Shown piece by piece: positions 29,816 to 39,431 of a DNA stretch of 64,000 bases; the first letter of the stretch is position 1; each line of letters starts with the position of its first letter. Source of the DNA: Thermodesulfovibrio sp. (GTDB taxonomy: Bacteria; Nitrospirota; Thermodesulfovibrionia; Thermodesulfovibrionales; Thermodesulfovibrionaceae); the NCBI GenBank assembly GCA_025057595.1, contig JANXBK010000002.1, forward strand, positions 32,855-96,854, read 5' to 3'. A model generated the notes under the pieces. The model ran no database searches and was not told the origin of the DNA. It saw only the letters and a program-made list of their open reading frames with translations. The position numbers were made by a program, and so were the translations under genes.

Positions 29816-31510
29816 TTATAGTTTACCAGATTTTATAATGGAAATAATTAGCCACAACCCAAGAAAAAAAGCAACTATACCAGTAATTAAAGCAAAAAAT
29901 GAAACCCCATAAACGAGAGGCTTTACCTGAGCAGCATGCATTATTGCTGAGCTAAGTATCATTGCACTTACAAAAAGGCTAAAGGCAATTTTATTGCTTG
30001 CCTTATCTATATCTCTCAAAAACTCTGGTAAATTAACATGATACATCTTTACAGTTATATCATCTCTTACTGCTTTCTTAAGTAATGTTTGAAGTTGTAA
30101 AGGCACATTTTCTATTGCTTCCTTTAGTTCTCTTATTAATTTTATCGTTTTAGTAAGATACATTTTAGGATAAAGCTTTTCTGAAAGAGTCTTTAAAGCA
30201 TAAGGTTTTATAAGTTCAATAATTGATTTTTTAGGAGAAAGCTCCCTTGTCAATCCTTCAAGCATTATAAGAACTTTATTAATTAATAGAAGTTCAGGCA
30301 AAAATCTAAGCTTATGTTTATAAGCTGCTTTCATTACAGCTTCAATAATCTCTGAGATTTTTATCTCTTCAACTCTAAATGAATAAATAGGATAAAGAAT
30401 ATCTTCTATGTCCTCTTTAAGCTCTTTTTTTACTCTGTCTATATCTAACTCTTTTGAAATAATTCCAAGTTTTAGATACTCTTTTATTAACTGTTCAATA
30501 TTTTGGTTTATAATTGCCAAAGCCACATTTGCATAGGCTTCACGAAAATCTTCGTCAATCTTTCCTACGATTCCAAAATCCACCAGTGCAATCTTTCCAT
30601 TATCTAATACAAGAATATTTCCTGGATGTGGATCTCCATGAAAAAAACCATCTTCAAAAATTTGCTTGAAATACATATCTATTACTGTATTTATTAACTC
30701 TTCTGTATCGAAATTTTTTTCTTTGAGAGCTTCAATATCATCAATTCTGATGCCTTCAACTTTTTCCATCACTAGTATCCTTTCAGTTGTAAGCTCAACA
30801 AAAACTTGAGGAATATAGATCTTTCTGTAGTTTTCAAAATTTTTTCTAAAAATCATAGCGTTTCTTGCTTCCCTTCTAAAATCCAGCTCCTTGAGGATTG
30901 CTTTTGAGAACTCTTCAACAACTCCTGTTGGGTCAATTATTCTACTTTCAGGAACATATTTTTCAATAAGTTTAGCAAGACTCTGCATTATTGAAATATC
31001 AAGTAGTATCTGATCCTTTATTCCAGGTCTTCTTATCTTTACTATGACTTTTTTATTATTCTTCAATGCTGCTTCATGAACTTGAGCTATTGAAGCAGAT
31101 CCAATAGGTTCGGGATTGAAATAGGCAAAAATCTCATCTACAGGCTTGCCAAGCTCACTTTCTACGGTCTTATATACAATCTCTACACTGAAGGATGGCA
31201 CATTGTCCTGAAGTTTTTTAAACTCCTTTGCATACTGATGCCCTACAATATCTGGACGTGAAGACAGTAACTGTCCAAGCTTTATGAAAGTACAGCCAAC
31301 TTCCTCAAAAGCCATTCTTAATCTTTCTTGAGATGAAAAAGTAGGTACTTCCCACCTTCCAAAAACCTTTAGCCTTCTTTTTAGAGGAATGAATTTACTC
31401 AAATGAATTTGATCAATAAGTTGTCCAAATCCGTATTTTAAAAAAATATTAAGTATCTCTTGAAGTCTTTTTGCAGACTGATAAGTCCTTTTAATCTTTA
31501 AAAGATCCAT
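29816..31510 (-). CDS. ABC1/AarF/UbiB-family atypical kinase
   Basis: 564 residues. The family has a protein-kinase-like fold with ATPase activity linked to isoprenoid-quinone metabolism. The N-terminal KxGQ motif is KLGQLLSSRPDIV, the alanine-rich nucleotide loop is GSASIAQVHEA, then VKIRRPGI, the HGDPHPGNILV catalytic loop and DFG in ALVDFGIVG. Two membrane helices close the protein (about 510-560), anchoring it in the inner membrane. A menaquinone role here is inference. Its start overlaps the lipoate-ligase 3' end by 20 bases. Confidence 0.93.
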   Translation of the reverse strand: MDLLKIKRTYQSAKRLQEILNIFLKYGFGQLIDQIHLSKFIPLKRRLKVFGRWEVPTFSSQERLRMAFEEVGCTFIKLGQLLSSRPDIVGHQYAKEFKKLQDNVPSFSVEIVYKTVESELGKPVDEIFAYFNPEPIGSASIAQVHEAALKNNKKVIVKIRRPGIKDQILLDISIMQSLAKLIEKYVPESRIIDPTGVVEEFSKAILKELDFRREARNAMIFRKNFENYRKIYIPQVFVELTTERILVMEKVEGIRIDDIEALKEKNFDTEELINTVIDMYFKQIFEDGFFHGDPHPGNILVLDNGKIALVDFGIVGKIDEDFREAYANVALAIINQNIEQLIKEYLKLGIISKELDIDRVKKELKEDIEDILYPIYSFRVEEIKISEIIEAVMKAAYKHKLRFLPELLLINKVLIMLEGLTRELSPKKSIIELIKPYALKTLSEKLYPKMYLTKTIKLIRELKEAIENVPLQLQTLLKKAVRDDITVKMYHVNLPEFLRDIDKASNKIAFSLFVSAMILSSAIMHAAQVKPLVYGVSFFALITGIVAFFLGLWLIISIIKSGKL

Positions 31511-32276
31511 TTTGTTTGTATGTCCAATAGGAATTTTTATATTTCTCTAAAAGAAGTTTCTTAGCAATCAATAGCTCATCTTGCCTGAGAGAGTCCTCTA
31601 CTATATCAAAACCTTCTTTAATAAGACTTAATTTGAAGGAATTTTTAAATCCCATAATATCAAAATCTGGAAAAATTTCTTTAATTCCAAAGACAGAAGA
31701 GAGTTCCTCATCCTTTAGGAGGAATACTTCTTTCAGTAAAGCTTTATTAACGAAAATAGGCATTGTTCCTTGTTGTAAGAAACCCTCTTTCCATCTTTTT
31801 TGAGCTGAGCCTAAAATTTTTATATCCCTGTAACAGATCTCTCCAAAAGAGGATCTGGCAAAGCATAAAGAAGTTCTGTTGACTATTCTCTTTTCTTTTT
31901 TTATTTCTGTAGTAATTCCTTGAAGATTAAAGGCATTTACAAAAATTTTAGCTATTATCTCATATGTTCTGAATAGATTACCACTGAAGACTCCTTCTTT
32001 TCTTGAAGATATACTGTAAGTAAGATCTTCCAGATGTAAAATACCTTTACCTCCTGTAGGTCTTCTTACTATATGAATACCTTGTAAATTACAAAAATTG
32101 ATATTAATCTCCTCAATCCTTTGAAACTCACCAACTGTTAGAGCTGGACCATCCCATTCATAGAATCTAATAGTAGGAGGCGATTTCCCCTCTCTTACAA
32201 ATATACTTATTGCTTCGTCTATAGCCATATTTAAAAAAGGGTCTATTTTACCAGAATCAATGAATCTAAATACCAT
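31491..32276 (-). CDS. Lipoate-protein ligase A family protein
   Basis: 261 residues of the biotin/lipoate A/B ligase fold. The lipoyl-binding segment is RRPTGGKGILHLEDLTYSI, and the N-terminal NMAIDEAI and the FYEWDGPALTVG segment are typical of LplA/LipM. It may attach scavenged lipoate or act as an octanoyltransferase; sequence alone does not decide. The conserved lysine is probably in ILGSAQKRWKEG. No clear RBS precedes the ATG, which lies 12 bases after cooT. Confidence 0.88.
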   Translation of the reverse strand: MVFRFIDSGKIDPFLNMAIDEAISIFVREGKSPPTIRFYEWDGPALTVGEFQRIEEININFCNLQGIHIVRRPTGGKGILHLEDLTYSISSRKEGVFSGNLFRTYEIIAKIFVNAFNLQGITTEIKKEKRIVNRTSLCFARSSFGEICYRDIKILGSAQKRWKEGFLQQGTMPIFVNKALLKEVFLLKDEELSSVFGIKEIFPDFDIMGFKNSFKLSLIKEGFDIVEDSLRQDELLIAKKLLLEKYKNSYWTYKQNGSFKD

Positions 32277-32288
32277 GAAGTTTTTTAC

Positions 32289-32483
32289 TTAGTCTTTTTC
32301 TTCTTCCAAAACTATCTTATGGTTCAGTAGAGACATCTCCCTAATTTTTCCTTTAAAAATTTTTTGCTCACCAAAAATACTACGTAAATAGATTTCATTT
32401 CCTTCAGGTCTAAGTATATCAACAGCCTCTAAATATAACTCTTCCTTTCCATCTTTAAATACATATGCATTTGCCTCACACAT
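32289..32483 (-). CDS. cooT: CooT-family nickel-binding protein
   Basis: 64 residues. The N-terminal MCEANAYV and the small beta-barrel pattern through VDILRPEGNEIYLRSIFGEQ match the CooT family, in which Cys2 binds nickel for carbon-monoxide dehydrogenase maturation. Cys2 is kept here. No cooS, cooC or cooJ is visible in the window, so the CODH link is inference. It overlaps the DUF3842 gene by 8 bases, and the two form a tight pair. Confidence 0.85.
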   Translation of the reverse strand: MCEANAYVFKDGKEELYLEAVDILRPEGNEIYLRSIFGEQKIFKGKIREMSLLNHKIVLEEEKD

Positions 32484-32892
32484 GGAATTCCTCCTTTATG
32501 CGAAGGATTAGTTTTTCTACAAGATGTGGTAAAGGCTCTTTTTCAAAACCTATAATTTCAACATCTTCTTGTGTTATAGGAAGTAGAAATTTTTTAGCCT
32601 CTGAGCTTCCTATAGCCTCTGCCATTTTAGGTGTTAGTTCTCCCATCATTGAATTAGCAATTATTATGCTAATTGGTCCTACAATTAAATCAACTTTCTT
32701 AACACAACAAAGTATAGCATTTTCTCCGGAAGCTCCTTTATTTGCCTTACATTTCATCATATTTGCTGTTGCAGCTGCATTTGTTCCTAAGGCAATTATC
32801 TCAATTTTGTCTCCAAAAGCTTCTCTTAATGATTTTATAATATAACTTCCTATACCTCCGCCCTGTCCATCAACTATAGCAACTTTCAACAT
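32476..32892 (-). CDS. DUF3842 family protein
   Basis: 138 residues. The N-terminus VAIVDGQGGGIGSYIIKSL is a dinucleotide-binding-like glycine motif. ALGTNAAATANMMKCKANKGASGENAI follows, with Cys residues in MKCKAN and ILCCVKK, and then VGPISIIIANSMMGELTPKMAEAIG. This matches the DUF3842 family as I remember it; its function is unknown. It heads the minus-strand run with cooT and has no visible RBS at its ATG, so it may be leaderless. It diverges from the radical-SAM gene across 98 bases. Confidence 0.85.
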   Translation of the reverse strand: MLKVAIVDGQGGGIGSYIIKSLREAFGDKIEIIALGTNAAATANMMKCKANKGASGENAILCCVKKVDLIVGPISIIIANSMMGELTPKMAEAIGSSEAKKFLLPITQEDVEIIGFEKEPLPHLVEKLILRIKEEFHV

Positions 32893-32953
32893 AAATGATA
32901 CTATCTTTTTTAGAAGATAAAAGTCAAATATTCAAACTCTTTAAAAAGCTTGA

Positions 32954-32983
32954 TTGAATAAAAAAGTTTATCTCTGTTTTAAT
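32954..32983 (+). promoter_or_regulatory. Candidate promoter for the radical-SAM/rng operon, predicted leaderless
   Basis: TTGAAT (4 of 6), 18 bp, TTTAAT (5 of 6), then 7 nt to the ATG at 32991. No Shine-Dalgarno sequence precedes the start codon. Geometry is identical to the dnaE and DUF1015 upstream regions. Confidence 0.45.
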
Positions 32984-32990
32984 TAAAATT

Positions 32991-35411
32991 ATGAATCTTC
33001 TTTATTTTGAAAAACCGACAAGATATATAAATAGAGAGATTAATTCAGTTGTGAAGGAAGGCAAAAATCTGATAAAATTTGCACTTTGTTTCCCTGATAT
33101 CTATGAGATAGGCATGTCCCATTTAGGATTGAAAATTCTTTATCATATTCTTAATAGGATTCCTGATGTTCATGCAGAAAGAGTCTTTTCTCCATGGATT
33201 GACTTACAGGAGTATATAAAAAATAAAGGGCTGCCTCTTTGTTCACTAGAAACCAAAACTCCTCTTAAAGAGTTTGATATTGTAGGATTTAGCTTGCAGT
33301 ATGAGCTTTCCTATCCAGCAGTGCTTAATATGCTTGCTCTTGGAAAAATTCCTTTAGAGTGGCAAAACAGATTAGAAAATAAATATCCTCTGGTGATAGC
33401 TGGTGGTCCCTGCACAGTAAATCCTCTTCCTATGTCTCAATTCATAGATGCTTTTTTAATTGGAGAGGGGGAAGAAGCAGTAGTTGATCTTATTAATATA
33501 TATAGAGAGTGGAAAAACTCTGGTAGTCCACGAGAAAATTTACTTAATGCAATAAGTCAAATTGAAGGCTTTTACGTTCCCTTTGTAGGGAGGAAAATTG
33601 TAAAGCGAAGATATGTTAAAAGTTTAGATGAAACCGAATTCCCTGTAACACCTATAGTTCCCTATATGAAGATTGTGCATGATAGAGTTTCTATTGAAGT
33701 ATCACGTGGATGTCCGTCAGGATGTAGATTTTGTCAAGCAGGAGTAATCTATAGACCTTTAAGAATTAGAACTCCTGCAAAAGTTTTAGAAATTGCAAAA
33801 GAATCTATAAATAATACAGGTTATGAGGAAATCTCGCTTCTTTCTTTTAGCATCGGTCATTACCCTTATCTTATGGAGCTTGTTGATGCCTTAAATAAGA
33901 ATTTTTCAAGTTACGGGGTTGCGATATCTCTTCCATCTATTAGAGCTGATAAAGTTACAAGAGAACTTCTTCAAAAAATAAAGTTTACAAGGAAGACAGG
34001 ATTTACAATCGCACCAGAAGCAGCAACAGAAAGACTCAGATGCACAATAAATAAAAATATATCAAATGAAGACATTGAAAAAGCCTGCGCTCTTTTATTT
34101 GAAGAAGGATGGCTTAGTATTAAACTTTATTTTATGATAGGACTGCCTACTGAAACTGAAGAGGATGTTGAAGAAATTATTGCTCTTTCAAGAAAAATCA
34201 TAAAAATTGCAAAACTCTACACAAAAAAGTTTGTTGACATAAATGTTACAGTTTCACCTTTTGTCCCAAAGCCTCACACACCCTTTCAATGGCTTGGACA
34301 AATAGGTTTTGATGAAATTAAACAAAAACTTGATTTCATAAAAAATGCCCTTCAACGAAGTAGAATTCATTATAAAGGACATAACCCCCAGATGAGTCTT
34401 CTTGAAGCAGCAATTTCAAGAGGAGATGAAAAAGTAGGAGAAGTCATATATAAAGCATGGCTTAAAGGAGAAAACCTTTCAGCTTGGACAGAGCTTTTCG
34501 ATTTTCAAAGATGGCTTTCTGCTATGGAGACTGCAGGAGTTGATTTATTTTTTTATGCAGAAAAACGGTACTCCACTGATGAGACACTTCCGTGGGAGTT
34601 TATAGATTCGGGAGTAAAAAAGGAGTTTCTTAAGAAAGAGCTTGAAAGAGCCTTAAATCTAAAAAAAACAGATGAATGCACTGTAAAATGTCAAAACTGT
34701 GGTATTAAAAGCTGTGATTTTAAGGATAACAAAAACTTTATTAAAAAGGAGACTCTAAAATTTAACTCTTATGAACTTACTAAAAATTATCCAGAAAAAG
34801 TAACTGTTGTCAGATTCTGTCATACTAAAAAAGGAGCTATGAAATATCTTTCTCAACTTGAGTTAGGAAGTTTAATTACAAGAGTTATAAGAATGGCAAA
34901 ACTTCCCTTTGTTTTATCAAAGGGTTTTCATCCGAAGCCTGAGATATCTTTCGGACCTTCTCTTCCTGTAGGAGTTGAAAGTGAGGCAGAGTATTTTGAT
35001 TTAAAGATTTATGGAGATTTCAAATCAGACTGTATTGATAAAATAAATGCTATTTTACCTAATGAAGTCAAAATAAAATTCGCTAAAGTAATTGATCCAA
35101 AAACTCCCTCTCTTAACTCTTTTATAGAAAGATATAAGTATGTGATTAAACTAGATCAAGCTTTATCCTCCTTTAACATAGATAATATAGAGGAAATAAA
35201 AATAAGAAGAAATGGTAAAATTTACTCGCTTAAAGATTTTATTGAGAGTATTCAGATTTATAAAAATGAACTATGTATAATAGTTAAAGATATCGAAGTT
35301 AAGGCAAGAATAATTGAAATTGTTGAGGCTCTCTTGGGTATTTCCGCAAAGGAGCTCAATATTAAAAGGATTCAGATGTATGGATACAAAGAAGGCTTAG
35401 TAGAACCATGA
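32991..35411 (+). CDS. TIGR03960-type radical SAM protein fused to a TIGR03936 (DUF2344) domain
   Basis: 806 residues. An N-terminal B12-binding-like region (about 1-200, with ALCFPDIYEIGMSHLG) precedes the radical-SAM core with the [4Fe-4S] ligands Cys241, Cys245 and Cys248 (RGCPSGCRFC). A linker cluster Cys563, Cys567, Cys570, Cys575 looks like a second metal site. The C-terminal part (from about 599) has RFCHTKKGAMKYLSQLEL and SKGFHPKPEISFGPSLPVGVESEAEYFDL, the TIGR03936 family. Fused versions next to rng occur across bacteria; the reaction is unknown, though an RNA-related role is suspected. Overlaps rng by four bases. Confidence 0.92.
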   Translation: MNLLYFEKPTRYINREINSVVKEGKNLIKFALCFPDIYEIGMSHLGLKILYHILNRIPDVHAERVFSPWIDLQEYIKNKGLPLCSLETKTPLKEFDIVGFSLQYELSYPAVLNMLALGKIPLEWQNRLENKYPLVIAGGPCTVNPLPMSQFIDAFLIGEGEEAVVDLINIYREWKNSGSPRENLLNAISQIEGFYVPFVGRKIVKRRYVKSLDETEFPVTPIVPYMKIVHDRVSIEVSRGCPSGCRFCQAGVIYRPLRIRTPAKVLEIAKESINNTGYEEISLLSFSIGHYPYLMELVDALNKNFSSYGVAISLPSIRADKVTRELLQKIKFTRKTGFTIAPEAATERLRCTINKNISNEDIEKACALLFEEGWLSIKLYFMIGLPTETEEDVEEIIALSRKIIKIAKLYTKKFVDINVTVSPFVPKPHTPFQWLGQIGFDEIKQKLDFIKNALQRSRIHYKGHNPQMSLLEAAISRGDEKVGEVIYKAWLKGENLSAWTELFDFQRWLSAMETAGVDLFFYAEKRYSTDETLPWEFIDSGVKKEFLKKELERALNLKKTDECTVKCQNCGIKSCDFKDNKNFIKKETLKFNSYELTKNYPEKVTVVRFCHTKKGAMKYLSQLELGSLITRVIRMAKLPFVLSKGFHPKPEISFGPSLPVGVESEAEYFDLKIYGDFKSDCIDKINAILPNEVKIKFAKVIDPKTPSLNSFIERYKYVIKLDQALSSFNIDNIEEIKIRRNGKIYSLKDFIESIQIYKNELCIIVKDIEVKARIIEIVEALLGISAKELNIKRIQMYGYKEGLVEP

Positions 35412-36910
35412 GTAACGAGCTTTTAGTTAATGTAACAAGGCAAGAGTGTCGTGTTGCCCTTGTTGAAGGTGGGCAGGTTGTTGAGTTTTATATTGAAAGA
35501 AAGGGAGAGTCAAGCTTTGTAGGCAATATTTATAAAGGAAGAGTGGTTAAGGTTCTCAGAGGAATGCAGGCGTGTTTTGTTGACATAGGACTTGATAAAG
35601 CAGCTTTTCTTTACATAGATGATATAAAAGGAGGGTTATTGGAGCTTTATCCTTTTTTAGAAGCCGAAGAAAAAACAGAGATTATCCCAAAACTTGATTT
35701 AAAGGATGCTTCAATTGAGGAGCTTATTCAAGAAGGACAAGAAATTCTCGTTCAAGTTGCAAAAGATCCTATAGGAACAAAAGGAGCAAGAGTTACATCA
35801 AGAATAACTCTTCCAGGAAGATACGTAGTATTAATGCCAGGAATGGAGCATATAGGAGTATCAAGAAAAATTGAAAATGAAGAAAAGAGAAAAAAACTAA
35901 AAGAGCTTGCAGCTCATATTAAACCTCAAGGATTTGGAATTATTATGAGAACAGTTAGTGAGGATGCTTCAGAGGAAGAGATTGAGAGAGATTTAAACTT
36001 TCTTCTTTCATTATGGAATAATATTCAGAAAAAGAAAGACAAACTTCCAGCTCCACATCTTATTCATAGTGAGTTTGATCTTGTTCTGAGAAGTCTCCGT
36101 GACTTTATGAATCAAAATGTAGACCGTTTAATAATTGATAATCCTACAGAATGGCAGAGAGTTAAAGAATTTGCTCAGCTTTACTTTCCTAAAATTGCTG
36201 ACAAAATTGAGCTTTATGAAGGAGACGAACCTCTATTTGATGCTTTCGGTGTTGAAGTAGATCTTCAAAGAGCACTTGAAAGAAAGATATGGCTCAAATC
36301 AGGTGGATACATAGTTATTGATCAAACAGAAGCAATGACAGTAATTGATGTTAATACAGGCAAATTTGTAGGAAAAGAAAATCTTGAAGATACAATTTTG
36401 AGAACAAATCTTGAAGCAGTAAAAGAGATAGCCTATCAGATAAGACTAAGAAATATAGGAGGAATCATTCTTATAGATTTTATAGATATGGAAAAAGAAG
36501 AGAATCGTCAAAGAGTGCTAAATGCTATGATAGAGGCAATTAAAAAAGATAGAGCAAAAATTAACATTTACAACATTACAGAGCTTGGTATTGTGCAGAT
36601 GACAAGAAAAAGAACAAGAGAATCTATTGAGCAAATCCTTTGTGATAGCTGTACTTACTGTGAAGGTAAAGGAAGAATAAAGAGTATTAAAACAGTTGCC
36701 TATGAGATCCTAAGAAAACTAAGATATATGCCCATTTCTCAAGGCTCTGAAATAACCGTAACTACTCATCCACAAGTTGCTGATCTGCTTACATATGAAG
36801 AGAGAGAATCAATTGAGGAAATTGAAAACTTAAAGAAAATAAGAGTTATTGTTAAAAAGGACAGTTTAATCCATCAAGAAAACTATTTCATCCATAAAAC
36901 ATCTCAATGA
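35408..36910 (+). CDS. rng: Ribonuclease G/E family endoribonuclease
   Basis: 500 residues, RNase G length without the long RNase E C-terminal scaffold. It cleaves single-stranded RNA in rRNA maturation and mRNA decay. An S1 domain (about 36-120) includes GNIYKGRVVKVLRGMQACFVDIG. The catalytic Asp residues are in VIDVNTGKFVG and IILIDFIDME. The zinc-link cysteines are CDSCTYCEGKGR near residue 415. It starts within the radical-SAM stop and ends overlapping the Fe-S protein start by four bases. Confidence 0.95.
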   Translation: MSNELLVNVTRQECRVALVEGGQVVEFYIERKGESSFVGNIYKGRVVKVLRGMQACFVDIGLDKAAFLYIDDIKGGLLELYPFLEAEEKTEIIPKLDLKDASIEELIQEGQEILVQVAKDPIGTKGARVTSRITLPGRYVVLMPGMEHIGVSRKIENEEKRKKLKELAAHIKPQGFGIIMRTVSEDASEEEIERDLNFLLSLWNNIQKKKDKLPAPHLIHSEFDLVLRSLRDFMNQNVDRLIIDNPTEWQRVKEFAQLYFPKIADKIELYEGDEPLFDAFGVEVDLQRALERKIWLKSGGYIVIDQTEAMTVIDVNTGKFVGKENLEDTILRTNLEAVKEIAYQIRLRNIGGIILIDFIDMEKEENRQRVLNAMIEAIKKDRAKINIYNITELGIVQMTRKRTRESIEQILCDSCTYCEGKGRIKSIKTVAYEILRKLRYMPISQGSEITVTTHPQVADLLTYEERESIEEIENLKKIRVIVKKDSLIHQENYFIHKTSQ

Positions 36911-38004
36911 ATAGTTTAAACATAGAGTATTGCGCAAAATGTGGAAGATGTAATGAGGTTTGTCCCAGTTATAAGGTTTTTCTTAACGAATCTTACAGTC
37001 CAAGAGGTAGAGTTAGACTGATTTCTGCTCTAAAAAATAAAGAGCTTTCTGAAACAGATCTACTAAGAAGAAGGCTTTTAAGTTGTCTTCTATGTGGTAG
37101 TTGTTTGGTCTGTCCTGTTGGAATCTCTATTCCTGAGTATATCTATGAGACAAGAGCAAATATGAACAAAGCCTTGAATCTCTATCCTTTTAAGTTTTTT
37201 TCTCTCCATCCAGATTTATTTTTCTCTGTTTTGAAAACTATCTCGCCCTTACTTAAATTTTTTAAAAGATATCAGCTAAAAAAACTTTCATACTTCAGAA
37301 TTGAAAAGGAGAAAAATTCATTAAAAATCTACTCTAAACCTTTAGCAAAAGGTAGATTTGCTATATTTTTTGGTTGTTCAACCAACTATATGCTTCCTTC
37401 ACTAAAGCAATCTTTAATCTCTCTTTTAAACAAGCTTGGATATGAAGTCTTAATACCTAAGCAGCATTGCTGTGGAGCACCGCTTTTTTCAGCTGGATTT
37501 AAAAAAGAAGCAGTAGCGCTTTTAGAAAAAAATCTTAAAATTTATAACTCCTTCAGTATTGATGGAGTACTTACACCTTGTCCCACATGTGCCCATACAA
37601 TAGGTGAACTCTATAAGAATTATGTTGGTGAAAACATAAAGGTTATGAATCTCTCAAAAGTTTTAGAAGACTCATTTGAGCTTAAATCCTCTCAAGAAGC
37701 TATATTTCATATTTCTTGTCATATGAAAAACTATGTAAAAGATGATTTAAATCTTTCAAAATTATTAAAAAACTCTGGATTTCTCATTAAATTAGAGGAT
37801 GGATGTTGCGGCTTTGCAGGGCTGTTTTCTTTTCTCTTTGAAAGGGAATCTATAGATATTCTTAATAAAAAAGTTTTAAAATATAAAAATGTAGATATGC
37901 TTATAACTTCTTGTCCAAACTGTTTACTTCAATTCAAGTTTGTCTTAAGAAAAAATGTTTTGCACTATGTAGAAATATTTAACGAAAATTTAAGAAAGGA
38001 GTAA
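36907..38004 (+). CDS. GlcF/HdrD-like (Fe-S)-binding protein
   Basis: 365 residues. Two [4Fe-4S] ferredoxin-type motifs lie at the N-terminus: Cys9, Cys12, Cys15, Cys19 and Cys60, Cys63, Cys66, Cys69. Two CCG domains follow, with HCCGAPLFSAG and GCCGFAGLF, each needed for a further cluster or substrate site. This is the layout of the glycolate-oxidase iron-sulfur subunit GlcF and of HdrB/D-like proteins. No GlcD flavin subunit is encoded nearby, so the electron partner is unknown. Soluble. It overlaps rng by four bases. Confidence 0.85.
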   Translation: MNSLNIEYCAKCGRCNEVCPSYKVFLNESYSPRGRVRLISALKNKELSETDLLRRRLLSCLLCGSCLVCPVGISIPEYIYETRANMNKALNLYPFKFFSLHPDLFFSVLKTISPLLKFFKRYQLKKLSYFRIEKEKNSLKIYSKPLAKGRFAIFFGCSTNYMLPSLKQSLISLLNKLGYEVLIPKQHCCGAPLFSAGFKKEAVALLEKNLKIYNSFSIDGVLTPCPTCAHTIGELYKNYVGENIKVMNLSKVLEDSFELKSSQEAIFHISCHMKNYVKDDLNLSKLLKNSGFLIKLEDGCCGFAGLFSFLFERESIDILNKKVLKYKNVDMLITSCPNCLLQFKFVLRKNVLHYVEIFNENLRKE

Positions 38005-38007
38005 AGA

Positions 38008-38775
38008 ATGGATGAAAAGTTTGAGATAATTTTGCCTGATGGAACCATATTTAGGTCTAAAAAAGAAAGTATAGTTCAGGGATTTGATGAGGAAGGAAAA
38101 CCTAAAAAAATGAAATTTATTCAAAAAACAGAGTGTGATAGATGTGGACAGTGTTGTCAGTTAGACACTCCCATTCTACTTAAAGAGGATTTACCAATAC
38201 TTCTTAAAGGCTATATTACTGAAAAGGATATCTATACAATTAGAGAGGGAGAGAGAATCAGATCTCGTATTGATGGAGAAATTTATGATGCCTCTATGGA
38301 GATGATAAAGATTAAGCCAATTTTTGGTACCTCTACATGTCTTTTTTATGACAATGCAGTAGGATGCACTATTTATGAGGTAAGACCTACAGTTTGTAGA
38401 GAGTTTGAGTGTTGGAGTCAAAACTATACAATTACAGGATTAGAGAAAAGAAGACTTACAAGAGCTGATTTATTTAGAGATATAGAGATCTTAATGCAAG
38501 CAATTAATACACATGAAAAGAAATGCTCTTTAAATCAATTTAGTGAGTTAGTAGAGGAGTATGCTAATGGAAAAGAAGAAAATTTTGATAAAATTGTGGA
38601 TATGTTTCTTTTTGACCAAGCAATAAGAAGTTGGGCTAAGGAAAAACTTAATATTCAGGAGAATTTACTGCCTGTTGTATTTGGAAGAACTCTATTTGAA
38701 CTTGCTTCTCTTTTTAATTTAATAATAGAGAAAGAGGGAGAAAACTTTATAATGAAAGTAAGGAGGACATCCTGA
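38008..38775 (+). CDS. YkgJ-family cysteine cluster protein
   Basis: 255 residues. The cysteine-cluster motif is CDRCGQCC (Cys43, Cys46, Cys49, Cys50), and [25 protein letters not shown] supplies the further ligands typical of the YkgJ/UPF0153 family, which probably binds zinc or an Fe-S cluster. Function unknown. It lies between the Fe-S protein (3 bases) and the transaldolase (1-base overlap), in the rng operon. A second YkgJ-like gene is at 40854-41396 on the other strand. Confidence 0.82.
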   Translation: MDEKFEIILPDGTIFRSKKESIVQGFDEEGKPKKMKFIQKTECDRCGQCCQLDTPILLKEDLPILLKGYITEKDIYTIREGERIRSRIDGEIYDASMEMIKIKPIFGTSTCLFYDNAVGCTIYEVRPTVCREFECWSQNYTITGLEKRRLTRADLFRDIEILMQAINTHEKKCSLNQFSELVEEYANGKEENFDKIVDMFLFDQAIRSWAKEKLNIQENLLPVVFGRTLFELASLFNLIIEKEGENFIMKVRRTS

Positions 38776-39419
38776 TGAAGTTCTTTATTGATACTGCTAA
38801 TATTGAAGAAATAAAAGAGACTTGGCAGTTAGGTTTAATTGATGGTGTTACAACAAATCCTTCATTAATAGCAAAGGAAAAAAAAGACCCTGTAGCACTT
38901 CTTAAAGAAATATGTGATATAGTTGATGGTCCAGTAAGTGCTGAAGTGCTTTCTTTAAGATATGAAGAGATGATAAAAGAAGCATTTACACTAAGTGAAA
39001 TCCATAAAAACATTGTAATAAAAATTCCAATGACAGAGGATGGAATTAAAGCTGTCAGAAAGCTTTCAGAACAGGGAATTAAAACAAATGTTACATTGAT
39101 TTTTTCAGCAAACCAAGCACTTTTAGCTGCTAAAGCTGGTGCCACCTATGTAAGTCCTTTTGTGGGAAGACTTGATGATATTAGTCATTTTGGTATAGAA
39201 CTTATAAGAGATATTCAGTTAATTTTTGAAAACTATGATTTTCCAACGGAGATAATTGTGGCAAGCATACGTAATCCTCTTCATGTTCTTGAGGCTGCAA
39301 GAGTTGGTGCTCACATTGCAACAATTCCTTATTCAGTAATAAAACAGTTAATTAAACATCCACTAACAGATATTGGTATAGATAGATTTTTAAAGGATTG
39401 GGAAAAAATAAAAAAGTAG
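38775..39419 (+). CDS. Transaldolase / fructose-6-phosphate aldolase family protein
   Basis: 214 residues, the short MipB/TalC type. The Schiff-base lysine is in [15 protein letters not shown], and [25 protein letters not shown] and SPFVGRLDD are the family signatures. Members either transfer dihydroxyacetone units (transaldolase) or cleave fructose-6-phosphate; the sequence does not separate the two with certainty, but bacterial versions of this length are usually transaldolases of the pentose phosphate pathway. An AAGGAGG-like site (GTAAGGAGGAC) precedes the ATG. Confidence 0.92.
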   Translation: MKFFIDTANIEEIKETWQLGLIDGVTTNPSLIAKEKKDPVALLKEICDIVDGPVSAEVLSLRYEEMIKEAFTLSEIHKNIVIKIPMTEDGIKAVRKLSEQGIKTNVTLIFSANQALLAAKAGATYVSPFVGRLDDISHFGIELIRDIQLIFENYDFPTEIIVASIRNPLHVLEAARVGAHIATIPYSVIKQLIKHPLTDIGIDRFLKDWEKIKK

Positions 39420-39431
39420 GAGGTAAGGAGA

